Shown here: piece by piece, positions 1 to 11,027 of the stretch
Layout of the letters: the number at the start of each line of letters is the position of its first letter
Numbering within the stretch: position 1 is the first letter of the stretch
DNA from: Lathyrus oleraceus
Lineage: Eukaryota > Streptophyta > Magnoliopsida > Fabales > Fabaceae
DNA: 64,000 nucleotides
Direction of reading: 5' to 3'
Assembly: GCF_024323335.1 (NCBI RefSeq)
Contig: NC_066581.1
Span: forward strand, 223,019,039 to 223,083,038
Notes under the pieces: model-generated
The model's database searches: none
Seen by the model: the letters and a program-made list of their open reading frames with translations, nothing else
Told to the model about the DNA's origin: nothing
Made by a program: the position numbers and the translations under genes

Positions 1-545
1 ACCAATCCATAGATGAGAAGTACAAATATGACTTCAAAGGCATCCTCACTCATGGCCTTCCCATAGACAGTAGCTTGAGCAATGAGGAACTCAGAAGGGA
101 GACCTTGAATTCCACCTTTAGTAGTCATATGAGCATCAACCAGAGATTCATCTATGTGCAACATGTCAGCTATCTCTTGAGAAGTAGGAACATTCTCCAA
201 GCCACTAAACGGCACCTGATCCAGGATAGGTATACCCACAAGATAAGCATACTCCTCAAGGGTAGGCAAAAGCTGAAAGTCCGGAAACGTGAAGCAACGG
301 TACAAGGGATCATAAAACTGCACCAATACACTCATCAATCCTTCGTCCACCTGAATAGTCAGAAGAGGAAGAAGCTTCCTGGAAAGAGCTTTGAAACCCA
401 AGGGATCCAATACATAGGATGTTAGATTCCTTAACTCTTTAAAATCTGGTTGTCTGAAGCTGTACTTCTTCGTATTCCTTCTTTGTCTTTCCATGTCTGA
501 AATTTTGCAAATAAACCCCTTAAGTTCCTTGAAAATTTTCTCCAT
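1..545 (-). CDS. ORF1 (extra Ogre ORF, DUF7745-like), 5' part, element Z
   Basis: This is the N-terminal part of the Ogre-specific extra ORF located between the primer site and gag. Reading leftward from an ATG at 543-545, the frame stays open to the window edge, about 181 codons. The protein shares long stretches with ORF1 of element D (43797-45245), including KKYSF, KELRNLTSYVLDPLGFKA, DEGLM, FPDFQLLPTLEEY, GIPILDQVPFSGLE and FLIAQAT. These resemble the plant DUF7745 / mobile-domain-like family, but that name is from memory. The function of ORF1 is unknown. The N-terminal ~20 codons are in a different frame from D, and similarity in frame begins at the internal Met of the SDMER segment, so that Met may be the true start. 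The frame is undamaged as far as visible. Confidence 0.8.
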   Translation of the reverse strand, partial: MEKIFKELKGFICKISDMERQRRNTKKYSFRQPDFKELRNLTSYVLDPLGFKALSRKLLPLLTIQVDEGLMSVLVQFYDPLYRCFTFPDFQLLPTLEEYAYLVGIPILDQVPFSGLENVPTSQEIADMLHIDESLVDAHMTTKGGIQGLPSEFLIAQATVYGKAMSEDAFEVIFVLLIYGL

Positions 546-1383
546 TATGGATGCAAATGAGTGCATGAATGCATGAATGCAACAATCACACTCAAGGATC
601 AAGCAAAGCACACCAAACAAAGGTCATGGGATGGATCATGTTATCCTTAATATCAATCATCCATTTTGGTGGATTATGGTTTACACCTTATCAACACCCA
701 AGTTCCATTGATATTAAGGATACATGAACGGATCAACCATGAATCAAGGGTTTGTTGCAAGTCACGAGCATGGAGTTTAAGTTAAGAACCACCCAAAGGG
801 AGTGTACTAGGGTTTAAACCTGCCAAACATGTCCTACAAGAGGTTCCCATAGTCATCATCCCACCTTTCGGATATTATCGGAGAAACGACTACTTGTATT
901 CCAAAAATATTCTCTAGAGAGACTCTTATGAGTGTAGTATCGCGTAACAATCGTGTCAAATCTTACACTTGAACGACTTTCGCACTACCTCCTAAGAATA
1001 GGCCAAGATGGGCTTGGTAAACTAAGGTCCTTGGCTTCTAAGGTCTATATTGGAAAGAGTAATATCTAACCACAACTTACTTGTGTGACATTATTGATCC
1101 GAACATGACCTCTACCAAGTAAATGGACTTTCAAGTCAACTTACTAAGGAATAACTCCACACAAGTCAACAAGACTACGCCATTCTCCTATCCTAAGTGC
1201 ACTTGAGTCCGGGTATAGAACTCATCTCACAAAGATCACCAAGCATACAAGGAATTAATATCAAGCAAATCAATTATTACATACAATACAGTAATCCCAA
1301 ATTGCACAAAAATATGTCACAAAACAATACAATACAACAAGCGTGAAAAGTTGGCAAAACCCACTAGGCAAATAACTTGTTTT
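546..1383 (-). other. Untranslated leader of element Z (primer site to ORF1)
   Basis: No coding frame is supported. The sequence aligns by eye over most of its length with the leader of element D (42802-43796), for example the blocks around 640-730, 780-900 and 960-1230, which is more conservation than expected for neutral spacer. It contains a 15-nt perfect inverted repeat (643-657 and 707-721). By position this is where retroelements usually keep packaging, dimerisation or translation signals, but none can be proven from sequence. Confidence 0.65.
643..721 (-). promoter_or_regulatory. Leader stem-loop, element Z
   Basis: ATCCTTAATATCAAT at 643-657 is the exact reverse complement of 707-721, giving a 15-bp stem with a 49-nt loop. 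Two related but weaker copies are present at the same place in element D (43469-43535 and 43562-43631). Location just upstream of ORF1 suggests an RNA signal; the role is inferred. Confidence 0.6.
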
Positions 1384-1401
1384 TCCCCAGTGGAGTTGCC
1401 A
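1384..1401 (-). other. Primer binding site (PBS), element Z
   Basis: Six bases after the LTR end CGCTACA, the minus strand reads TGGCAACTCCACTGGGGA. This matches the site in D (TGGCGACTCTGCTGGGGA) at 15 of 18 positions. Ogre elements are reported to use tRNA-Arg as primer; I could not compare the tRNA itself. The site fixes the orientation of Z: internal region to the left, LTR to the right. Confidence 0.75.
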
Positions 1402-1616
1402 CTTTTCTGTAGCGGGGTATTCGTTACCATTAGAGATATTGACTAAATCCAAGGTAAACCATACAAGTCGAGTCGCCACAACACTTCTATTTATCCAAAG
1501 GAATGGTTAGAAAGAGAACAAAAACCTAAAAGTTTTAACAAAAACTAGTAAAAGAAACAGAGATCTGGGTAAGGGGGTTGGTTATGCAATGGGAAGGTGT
1601 TAGGCACCCAAAACAT

Positions 1617-2160
1617 CCTAGGTACTCCTAGGGAGCCCTTTTCATACTTGTTGTGAAGGTTGTTTGTTTTTTGGTGAAAATTTGTTTGTGCAAACATGAT
1701 TGAAGAGATGAGAAGAGAATATACAAGTTTATTTACATTTTGTGTTTGGATGGATAAACCCATTGCCTACGTACCATCTTATTAAAAGATTAGGATCAAA
1801 ACCTCGTAGTTCGGGGTAAAAATCTCAAAGATTGGTGAATTGATTTTAACCAAAAGCCTTAAGGTCTTTTGCTATCAAAGGGAGAAAACTCAACCTAGGT
1901 ACTCCTAGGGAGCCCTTTTCATACTTGTGAAGGTTGTTGTCTTGTGAAAAAATTTGTGCAAACATGATTGAAGAGATGAGGAAAGAATATACAAATTTAT
2001 TTACATTTTGTGTTTGGATGGATAAACCCATTGCCTACGTACCATCTTATAAAAAGATTAGGATCAAAACCTCGTAGTTCGGGGTAAGAATTTCAAAATG
2101 AGTTGGTGAATTGATTGGTCCAAAAGCCTTAAGGTCTTTTGTTATCAAAGGGAGAAAACT
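1617..2160 (-). repeat. 276-bp tandem duplication in the Z LTR
   Basis: The block starting CCTAGGTACTCCTAGGG at 1617 restarts at 1893 (offset 276) and the second copy runs to about 2160. The copies differ by small indels and a few substitutions, so the duplication is not recent. Each copy carries one copy of the LTR hairpin described separately. Confidence 0.85.
1767..2077 (-). promoter_or_regulatory. Two copies of conserved LTR hairpin (Z)
   Basis: Copies lie at 1767-1809 and 2035-2077. Each has an outer stem CTACG/CGTAG and an inner stem ATCTT/AAGAT with a 5-nt loop. The same architecture with a different inner stem occurs in the solo LTR, in C and in D, so pairing rather than sequence is preserved. 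Confidence 0.65.
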
Positions 2161-5056
2161 CGACCAAACCACAAATCCACCATGTGAGGATAGCTTCAAC
2201 ATGCTAGTGAGGGGTTAACCCTATAATAAGCATGGAAGACTCATTGTCCATCCCTAAGGATATAGGTGAGTATTACATCTACCACAAGGATAACTCAAAC
2301 CTAATAGCTAAAGGTTATGGAAATTTTGATTAAGAAAGTGGCCATTGGAACCACAAAAAGACATTTGAATGGGTTATATTTACCAATTAGATGTATATAC
2401 AAAAGTGGTCAAAGTTGACTTAAAGATTCAATTCAAAATAAGTGTTATGAGAAGAAAGTTTAAAAATCAAAAGCATAAGGCTTAGGTTTCTAATGTTTGA
2501 AAATAATAGTCAAATGTTTGTACAAAAAAGGATTTTGGCTTGGGTTAGAGTGGAGAGATGAAGAAGAAGGGCTAAGTCCTAAATAAAACAAAAAGGTGAG
2601 GGATAAGAAAAGAAACCACACTAGGAGTTCCTCTCTTGAGATCATATTGATGATCCAAGTAGCTCCCATCCTTTGGAATAAGCAAGCACAAAGTATAAGC
2701 AATCAAAAAAGTCTCATAAGAGATCCTCAATGTATCTTGTATCTTCCATTTGGATGAACATGGTAATGATCCAACAATTAAAGCTCAAAGAGTTCCCTAG
2801 CATACAAAGCACACACAAATCAAGAGTTTCATGAAGTAAAACAAGAATGGACAAAGGGAGAGTTTAGAGATTTGGTCCTTCTAATCCATCTTCATCATTA
2901 AGGTCCATTAACTCCAAATTTTGCATAAGGGAGGCCCTAGAATCTAAGTCCAATCCTCCATTTCTTTGCATAGGGAAAGTCCTAGAAACTATGTCTATTT
3001 CTTTGCATTTGATCCACAATAATCAAAACAAAACACAAGCAAAACAATATATACACAATTATGTGCTCAAGTGAGCAAAAGGCAAATGGCATTAACATAA
3101 ACATGTGCTCAAGTGAGCAAAGAGAAAAGCAAATGGATAATATGTGCAAGAATATTAAATTGCATCAAAGTAAATTGCATCAAGTAAAAGTTAATTGTCA
3201 ATAGTTAGTATTAGTAGTTAGTGTGCCATAAGGCAAATTTAGCGCTATGTTAAGCAATCGTAATTGGACTTATGTAGAAGTCACAACTATCTGAGGCCGG
3301 TTAATAATAATGTAGGCAACAAACACAAGTTAGGAGTCTTGATTAGTGAACCAAGTCCCAAAAACTTGCTATGCCAAAAAGAAAAAGAGGAGTGATCTTG
3401 TATTGGTTTAAGCCTTTTGCATGGTTTAAAAGACAACCTTTCCTTAATGCAAAGCCATTCACTTGATCAAATGATCAAGATGAATTAGATTTGAATCAAG
3501 GAAGGTTAAATCCCTCTAATCAATGCTAACTTATCAACCTTCAACTCATTGATAAAAAAAAAAAGAAGAAGAAGAAGGAGATGAAGATGATGGATAATGG
3601 AGAATGGAAATGGCAAAAAATAAAGTACATTAAATGAAATACAATATACCAATCCTTATATGTTGACCAATAACATTGAAAGGCAAGGTCAAACAATCAA
3701 AAACAGAAGTGAGATGAAGATTGGATATCAAGAAATAAATAAAATATTTTTGGCAATTTTTAATATTAAAAAATAAATTTGAATTAAAATATTAAAGGAA
3801 GGTCAAACTTCAAAATCACTTCAAATCAACCTTGAAAGGTCCAAGTGATTTATCCTAATTTCAACAAGGTCAAACAAAGTTTGACAAAAAGTTTGAGCAA
3901 TTTTAAAAGTCAGAAACTATTTTTAATCAATTAAAAATGAATAAAAATAACCTCATTGAACTAAAATCTCAAATAAATCTCAAATTAATTCAAATATTGA
4001 TGAGAATATTTTTCATAGATTCATCATCATTCAAATAGGTTAGGAAAATATTTTTGTATTTTTTGAATATCAAGAACTATTTAAAATGAATTAAAAATAA
4101 CCAGAAAAGAGAAAATTCACAAAAAATATCAAATTACAAAATAAAAAATATTAAAAATCAGAAATAGAAACTAGAATTTATTTGGGAAATAATGCAATTG
4201 GTCCTATATTTTTTGGATAAAAAATGAAAGAGATATTAATTTTTGAAAACAATTGGAATTAAAGAAAATAAAATGAAAATAAAATAGAAAATAGAAATTG
4301 GAAAAAGCGTGGACCGTCTGATCTAAGCTCATTAATTGAGCTGGCAAATCATGAGGCAAGGAAGCGCGCGCGTATGGTGGATCCAAGTCAATGCGTACAC
4401 ATGTGAAACAATTAAAAGTCATAACAAACAAGGGACGAGATTCAATCTGGAGAATGGATCAGACGGCCAGGATTTAAACTGGCAATGATGAAGCCACCGG
4501 AGCCACCGTCTTCTCCGGTGAGCTTCCAGATTCTGGCCAAAATGCAGAACTTCAAAACTTAACCAAATCAAGTGATCTATACATCAATAGAAAGCTGGAA
4601 TGATGTACATCATCCCTGTACCATCGTTTTCCCCTCTAGATCTCCATGGTGTGAGAAATCAGAGATGGAAAAATCTGGTGTTCATCATGAACTTAATGAA
4701 TTGCAAAAATTAAGAGCACAAACATGATGCCTCTATTGAGAGGACTTCAGCCAACATAAAACCACAGCCAATAGGTCAAAGGATTAGGAGAATTGAAGGA
4801 AATACTAGTTGGAGTTCAAGTTTGAGTTCTGGTGATTTGAGCTTGAAACCTTGCTTGCTTTATCAAAACAGAAGTTCAATGGATCAAGGTGAAGAGGTCT
4901 AGGAACTTTTAGATCTAAGAAAGCAGTCGAGGAAACTGAATTCTAGATCTGAAATTTTTAGAGAAAAGAGAGAGTTCCTTTGGTGTGAGGGTGGGGATTC
5001 AATTCAGCAGTGGTTCAGGCGCCTTCAGGTTGAAGAATTGAGAGGGCAAGGCATTG

Positions 5057-5064
5057 TATTTATA
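5057..5064 (-). promoter_or_regulatory. TATA box of Z LTR
   Basis: TATAAATA on the minus strand, about 1.5 kb into the LTR. It is the only strong TATA motif I noticed in a sensible position for the LTR promoter; the transcription start would lie about 30 nt further left. Confidence 0.5.
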
Positions 5065-6582
5065 GATGGAGGGAGCTGCAAGCATCATCAAACTCGTGTG
5101 CATGGGAGAAGAGGGCCTCCATGCATGGGCCTGTACAGGTGCATGGAGGGCCTAATTCTGATTGGAATTGCAAGATATACATAACCAAATATGAATTGGA
5201 CGTGCAGATTGGATGTTAATGGATCATGCATGGCAATTGGAATGATTTTCATAAAATGCACTATTTCATTGAAGCCTTCGAAAATGCTATGTTCAAAATC
5301 GAAATGCAAGCTTATGAGTAATGGTTGGAAAGCTTATTGCATAAGGAAAAAATTTCATGATGATCAAAACTTCATTTGGGCCTTGGAAATTAGTGAAATT
5401 TGAGCTTAAAGGGTGATGTGCAAAACATGTCAAGGCAAGGTTTCTAAAATTGGCCAACTTTCAAGCCCTTTTGTTTTGATGATACAAGCTTCAAATGAAA
5501 ATACCTTCAACATAAAAGTTATAGATCTTTGCACGATAATCAAAATGGACTTAAATTTTGCATCATTTGGATTTTTGATGAAAGAGTTATGGGCACTTGA
5601 AGTTGGACTCTTTTTACTTTTAATGCATTTGGTCAAAAAGGACCTATAATGTATTGCATTATCACATGTATTTTATTTGAGATTTTGAAATTTTGTTCAA
5701 CATAAAATTTTAAGTAGACATCTTAAGCTTTCCAATTCATTTGATCCCACCTAAAAACCATAAAATATGAGTGAGTTATGTCCTTGGGAAGCTGACCCAA
5801 AATTAGGGTTTCAGTCAAAATGACCTATAATGTATTGGAATGGCAGGTGGTTTTAAAAGCTTCAAATCAAATTTTGATGAACATGAAAGTTGTTAATATT
5901 GTCCTTAAGAACAGTTTTTCTTTTGGAACCATCTCCATTTGACCAACACATAAAAAGTTAGGTCTCAGTGCATTTCAAAATAGTCTGATGAATTGACTGA
6001 TCAACTTTTCAAGTCCATGCCTCATATGTTGATGAATTGATGATTGAGGACACTCAAATAAGTTAAAATATGCATGAAATGATGAATTAAAGAACTTCCC
6101 TTGATTTTATTTGACCATGGGTTGAGGTTGCTTCATGAGCAAGGCATTGTAGTGCACAGATGAATTAGGGTTTCTCTGGGGAACAAACCTCAAACCCTTT
6201 GACTTGCTTTGATAAAAAATGATACCTTGAGGCACTAGGGAAGCATATTTGATGGATGAGAGCTTGGGGAGTCATTACCATGCTTGCTATCCTCTCCTCA
6301 TGACCATGTCTTTGTACCAAGGATCTCTTAGAAGCTTTTGACCTTGTGATTGCTCAAGCTACAAACAAAAGATGTTAGTGACATATTTTTGTGCTTTTGG
6401 TTAGTAAATAAAAAAATAAAAGCAATGATATAAAAATCAAGCATGCTTGGTGATCTCAAACCACTCACAAGGAGATCCCACCCAAAGGCAAGGGGAACCA
6501 AGATGCTAATGATCCTTGATGCTATGCAAATGAAATGTTATGATGCCATGAGGGATCTTAGGGGCAAAATTGGGGTCTTACA

Positions 6583-7483
6583 ATTATGAAACTTTGTTCA
6601 ACATAAAAAATGAATTAGACATCTTAAACTGTCCAATGCATTTGATCCCACCTCAAAATCATGAAAAATGAAGGAGTTAGGTCCTTGGGAAGTTGACCCA
6701 AAATAAGGGCTTCAATCAAAATGACCTATAATGTTTTGAAATTAATGATGACCTTCCAAGATTTAAATCAATTTTTGATGAACATAAACGTTGTTCATAT
6801 GGTTCTTAAGAACATGTTTTCTTTTGGGGTCATCTTCATTTGACAAACACATCAAAAGTTAGGTCTCAGTGGATTTCAAAATAGTCAGATGAATTGACTG
6901 ATCAATTTCTCAAGTCCAAACTTCAAATCTTGATGAATTGATGATTGAGGACACTCAAATAAGCTTAAATATGCATAAAATGATGAATGAAATAACTTCC
7001 CTTGATTGTATTTGATCATGGGTTGAGGTTGCTTCATGAGCAAGGCACAGTTGATGCACAGTTGAATTAGGGTTTCCTTGGGAAACAATCCTCAAGCCAT
7101 TTGGTTTGCTTTGATCAAATTGACAAATTGAGGTACTTGGGAGACATATATGATGATTGAGAGCTTTGGGAACCATTGTCATTCTTGCTTTCAACTTCAT
7201 CTGGCCACATCAATGAGCATAGGGGCCTCCTAGGAGCCTTGGATCACATGATTGCTCAAGCTACAAAACAAACAAAGTTAGTGACATATTTTTGTGCTTT
7301 TGGTTAGTAAACAAAATAAGAAAAGCAATAATATACAATTCAAACATGCTTGGTGGTCTCAAACTAACTCACAAGTCCCAACCCAAGGGTTAAGGAGCCA
7401 AGATGCTATGATCATTGAGGCAAATGCAATGTGCAATGATATGATGCCATGAGGGATCTTAGGGTCAAAATTGGGGTCTTACA
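6583..7483 (-). mobile_element. 3' LTR fragment of element A (first 0.9 kb)
   Basis: The minus strand begins TGTAAGACCCCAATTTTG at 7483, directly after the polypurine tract of element A. It then runs 0.9 kb before being cut by the LTR start of Z at 6582. The 6590-7480 segment is a diverged second copy of 5700-6580, as expected for two related LTR 5' ends placed in tandem by nested insertion. The remainder of this LTR should lie left of the window. Confidence 0.75.
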
Positions 7484-7502
7484 GATGCCCCTATTTAAGG
7501 TC
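7484..7502 (-). other. Polypurine tract region, element A
   Basis: The minus strand reads GACCTTAAATAGGGGCATC immediately before the LTR start. The same 19 bases precede the 3' LTR of D (56881-56899). The purine core AGGGG is separated from the LTR by four bases. Confidence 0.7.
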
Positions 7503-9217
7503 ATTCTAGCCGGAGAAGTGAAGGTTAAAATCTTCGTCTCGACGAGGTAGAATGGGCTTAAATAATAACAAAGAGACGAATTTTGGGCCCTAAGAGACCT
7601 CATGATGAAAATGTATGTATGCAAAAGGTAATACTCTGTGGGGATATATGTCCACAAAGGAAAAAGAAATCAGGAAAAACTGAAAATCCATATGAGTAAT
7701 ACACTCATAAATGGGACAGAGACTCCGAGGACTTTACTAGAGAATAAAAGGGATAAAATACGTGAGCATGTCACGACCTGAAACTTGCTGGGAGACACGA
7801 GGGGATTCCGCGAAAATAAATCAATGGAGAGACTCGAGCTGATGCAAAAATGCATGTATTAGGGAATATGCCAATACAGCAAAACTATCCACAGAGGATA
7901 CTTCGGATAAAAATCCGGACTCAGATGGGGAAAACCCACTAAGGGACTCAAGTTGGGAAAATCCACAAAGGACTCAGCTGAGAAAGAAACAAATGAGGTA
8001 TTACCGGTTACTGGGTAATAAGCTCAAAGAGACATGTGATCAAAACATCAGTATAAGGGTGAGAGAACAACATGCTCAGGGAGAATGAATATCTAAGACT
8101 GGTATAAGGGTGAGAGATATCAATCATCCAAAACATCTGAGAAAGACCTAAAAAGGTATATTTCAACTCAGGAAATCTGACTCCACAGGGGACAAAAGAA
8201 GTCATAATAGGGAGCATAAAGGAAGGAACACCAGGGGTACCGGTTACTGGGCATATAATAGGTGACCAACCAGGTGTGAATTGGGGAATATTTCCAAGAC
8301 ACTCATCATCCGAAGGGAGGGCTGAAAAAGCGAACTCGATTACAGGATGGACATTCGATTCCATAAGGAAATACGAATCTTACTCAATTGGGGAAGAAAA
8401 AGACTTCGACTGAAGAGCGCATGAGATATATTATCTATTACCGTCAGAACGTAGATAACATACTCGCATGGAAGATTATCCATAATCGGTTACTAGGTTA
8501 ATAAAGGATAAATCGACCGAAAAGAAACGACATCGGGATACCGGCTACTGGGTATAAAATGATGACCAATCAAGGGGAGAGACAATCATTACCGAACAAG
8601 GGTAAATGAGAGATGACTCGCTGTGGATTCATTGACAAAGCAATGATCCTGGATATATATCACCGGTTACTGGGAGATATACTCAAAAGGTGAAGGAATA
8701 TCAATACCGAATATTGGATAAAGATAACCCATGGGGAGGGGATTACATCTACCGGTTACTGGGTAGAAAACCACGGAAGAGTAACCGTCATCAGTTAGGA
8801 TAAACAAAAACGAGGTTAACTCTGCAAGGGGACAAAATGGGGTTTACAACTACCGGTTACTGGGTAGAAAACTACAGAAATAGGACTTACGACTACTGGT
8901 TACTGGGTAGAAGGCCACAGAAACTCCACCGGGGAAAAGATGGACAATTATTGGTTACTGAGCAATCATTCATCTAAACTACGAGGACGTGCAGGGGAAA
9001 TAACAAGAATAGTCAATCTAGGAACATACTAGAGAGACACAATGAAACAAGACTCAACCCGATGAAGATATAACTCAGGGGAGTAATTCCATCCCAATAC
9101 ATGTTTTGGGAGGAAACTGAAATAATAATCATCCACGAGGACATAACTCAGTGGGGAATATGGAAGAAAGGATGGACACTTTCTGCCTATAGGGCTGACT
9201 CTAGATTGAGAGATCGG
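7503..9217 (-). other. 3' untranslated region of element A, distal part
   Basis: Non-coding sequence between pol and the 3' LTR of A, in the position of the hypervariable Ogre 3' region. It includes nine degenerate copies of a CCGGTTACTGGGTA motif between about 8000 and 8965. The last 5 bases (ATCGG, 9213-9217) are the target duplication of the solo LTR that splits this region. Confidence 0.7.
8000..8965. repeat. Dispersed CCGGTTACTGGGTA motif array
   Basis: Nine copies near 8003, 8240, 8479, 8540, 8661, 8750, 8851, 8892 and 8950 share the core GGTTACTGGG with few changes. Spacing is irregular (about 40-240 bp). No coding frame is preserved across copies. The array belongs to the 3' region of element A. 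Confidence 0.7.
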
Positions 9218-9383
9218 TGTAACACCCCAAAATTTACCCTCCTCATTCATGCATTCATTTTCAGGTCATTTAGCATGTCACATTGCATTTCATCATGTCA
9301 ATCAGGATCAAATCCAAGAAGCCTGAATATCGCCCAAAGCACTAACCTTGAAGAAGCAAAAAGCAGAGCCTGAGTTGTCATGC

Positions 9384-10070
9384 TCGCTAGGCGAGCAGCA
9401 AGGTTCGCTTAGCAAAGAGACCTGTCATGCTTGCTAGGCGAACAAATCCTTCGCTAGGCGAAGCGCGCACATTTTTGAAAAATAAAACAGACAGTAAAAC
9501 AGACATGGACCTCTCTCAAAACCCACAAACTGCGAAAATCAGTCTATAAATACCAGAGTTTAAGTTGAAACAAAACCCGGGAGAAAAACCCTGGACAAGA
9601 GGAGACAGAAAGGAGAACCAGAGAGAAGGGAAACCTATGAGCTAATCTGCAGCAACCTTCAGGCAGCTCTGAAAAGTTCACTCTGACTCACACACTTTTC
9701 CACCTCCATCTCACGCAAACCCTAACAGTGCTCTGCGAACCCAGCCGTGCCATTCGATTTTAATCGATCTCTCCGATCAGGTTTGCCCTTATTCCCATTA
9801 CCTTTATGCTCTCAAATTTGAATGCTCTAAATGTATGAGGTATGATGGATGGATTTCATTAGGTTTTTTCCCACGGGTTTAGATGTGTATGAATGTATAA
9901 ACAATGCCTTGAATGCTTAACCGTTTAATTTCTGAAGTGTATGCCACAGGGTTTGAGGTTTCTGAAATCACACTGTTATCCATGAAAAATCCAGAACCCG
10001 CAGGCATTTGCTAGCCGCTTCGCTAGGCGAGCCTGCAGCGAAGCTTCGCCAAGCCTTCGCTAGGCGAGAC
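9384..10070. repeat. Palindromic TCGCTAGGCGA motif clusters in solo LTR
   Basis: Perfect or near-perfect palindromes occur at 9384-9396, about 9431-9442, 9449-9463, 10019-10031 and about 10055-10068. Two clusters are separated by about 550 bp. They are GC-rich within an otherwise AT-rich LTR. Function is unknown; they could be protein-binding sites or short RNA hairpins. Confidence 0.65.
9545..9552 (+). promoter_or_regulatory. TATA box of solo LTR
   Basis: TATAAATA, 328 bp into the LTR on the plus strand, a typical distance for a U3 promoter. The expected start is near 9580. Confidence 0.55.
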
Positions 10071-10557
10071 AGTAGCGATCGCGACAACAGCATTTGTTTT
10101 TTTCTGTTTGCTCTAACCTGATTTATGTTTGCCATGGCATGTTTTTTTTTCTGATCCCTACCTTGTTTTACTAACCTTTTCGTTGAGTTTTTGTGAGGGC
10201 TCACATGACTCTTGCATGGATAGTTTGCTTGGTGTTCCACTTTATTTATGGGATACCACTTGAGAGATCCATTCCGATTACCTGTACTGACTTGTTGCCT
10301 TGTTGACACGTTTACTTTATGCATGTTTGTTTTGTATGTGTTCGTATCCCCACAGGTAGTGCGGTTCCTTCGTCTAAGACTGCCTTTTTGCCCTCGAGCA
10401 TCCCTAACCCCCAACAACTCATTGATTTTTCTTCTCCTATGAACACGTTAACTCCTTCTACTACAGGCGAGTAAGTCTCCAAAGGTCGAGCATCCGGTAG
10501 ATTGCGTAGTAACGTCGTTCACCCTAAAACCCAACCCTTACCCCGTAGTTAGCCGAA

Positions 10558-10695
10558 CTACGGCTTGCTCTGATTCTCATTCCAGATGAGATACGTAGGC
10601 ATAAGACGCGATGTCTTACCGAGCACACTTCCCTTTAACCCCTAGGTAACCGAGCTACGAAGACTCTGATTCTCATATTCATATGAGATACGTAT
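10558..10695 (+). promoter_or_regulatory. Two copies of conserved LTR hairpin (solo LTR)
   Basis: Copy 1 at 10558-10598 has outer CTACG/CGTAG and inner TCTCAT/ATGAGA. Copy 2 at 10655-10695 has outer CTACG/CGTAT and inner TCTCATA/TATGAGA. Inner loops are 4-5 nt. Confidence 0.65.
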
Positions 10696-11027
10696 GCAGT
10701 GGATGCGTCATCCGTGCGAGTCATTTTCTTTTAACCCCTCCTTTAGTAACTAGTTCATTAGATAAACCCACACCCTTTAGACAAGAACTACAAGAGTGGA
10801 TCCCGTAGAGTACTACGGATGCGTAGGGGTGCTAATACCTTCCCTTCGCATAATCGACTCCCGAACCCGAGATTTGGTTACGAGACCCTGTCTTGTCCTT
10901 TCCTTTTTCCAGGTTTACTTCGAGCGTTTCCTTTCCCCCCTTTGGGATAAATAACGCACGGTGGAGACTCTTCTGTCTTTCTTCGCCGGTTGTTTCTTTT
11001 TTTTCGCAGGTAGGTTGCGACAATCGG

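Larger units (their letters stand above)
1408..6582 (-). mobile_element. 5' LTR of Ogre-like element Z
   Basis: The LTR is about 5.2 kb. On the minus strand it begins TGTAAGACCCCAATTTTG (ending at 6582) and ends CCGCTACA at 1408, directly followed by the primer site. The start resembles the LTR starts of elements A, B and D; the end resembles D. A TATA box lies at 5057-5064. The right edge abuts LTR sequence of element A rather than a polypurine tract, so Z appears inserted in A's 3' LTR. The candidate target duplication is ATTAT at 6583-6587; its partner is outside the window. Much of 2200-5000 is AT-rich, low-complexity sequence without coding potential. Confidence 0.8.
9218..11022 (+). mobile_element. 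Solo LTR of another Ty3/gypsy-type element, with target duplication
   Basis: The 1805-bp LTR begins TGTAACACCCCAAAATTTAC and ends GGTTGCGACA, and is flanked on both sides by ATCGG (9213-9217 and 11023-11027). No primer site, ORF or polypurine tract is present. The flanks join into 3' sequence of element A that also exists uninterrupted in D near 54620-54690, confirming a clean insertion. Solo LTRs arise by recombination between the two LTRs of a full element. It has a TATA box, two conserved hairpins near its 3' end, and clusters of a palindromic TCGCTAGGCGA motif. Confidence 0.9.

Noticed and set aside
3549..3580. Purine run as a polypurine tract
   Set aside because: It lies inside the Z LTR, on the wrong strand and far from an LTR start; it is simple-sequence A/GAA.
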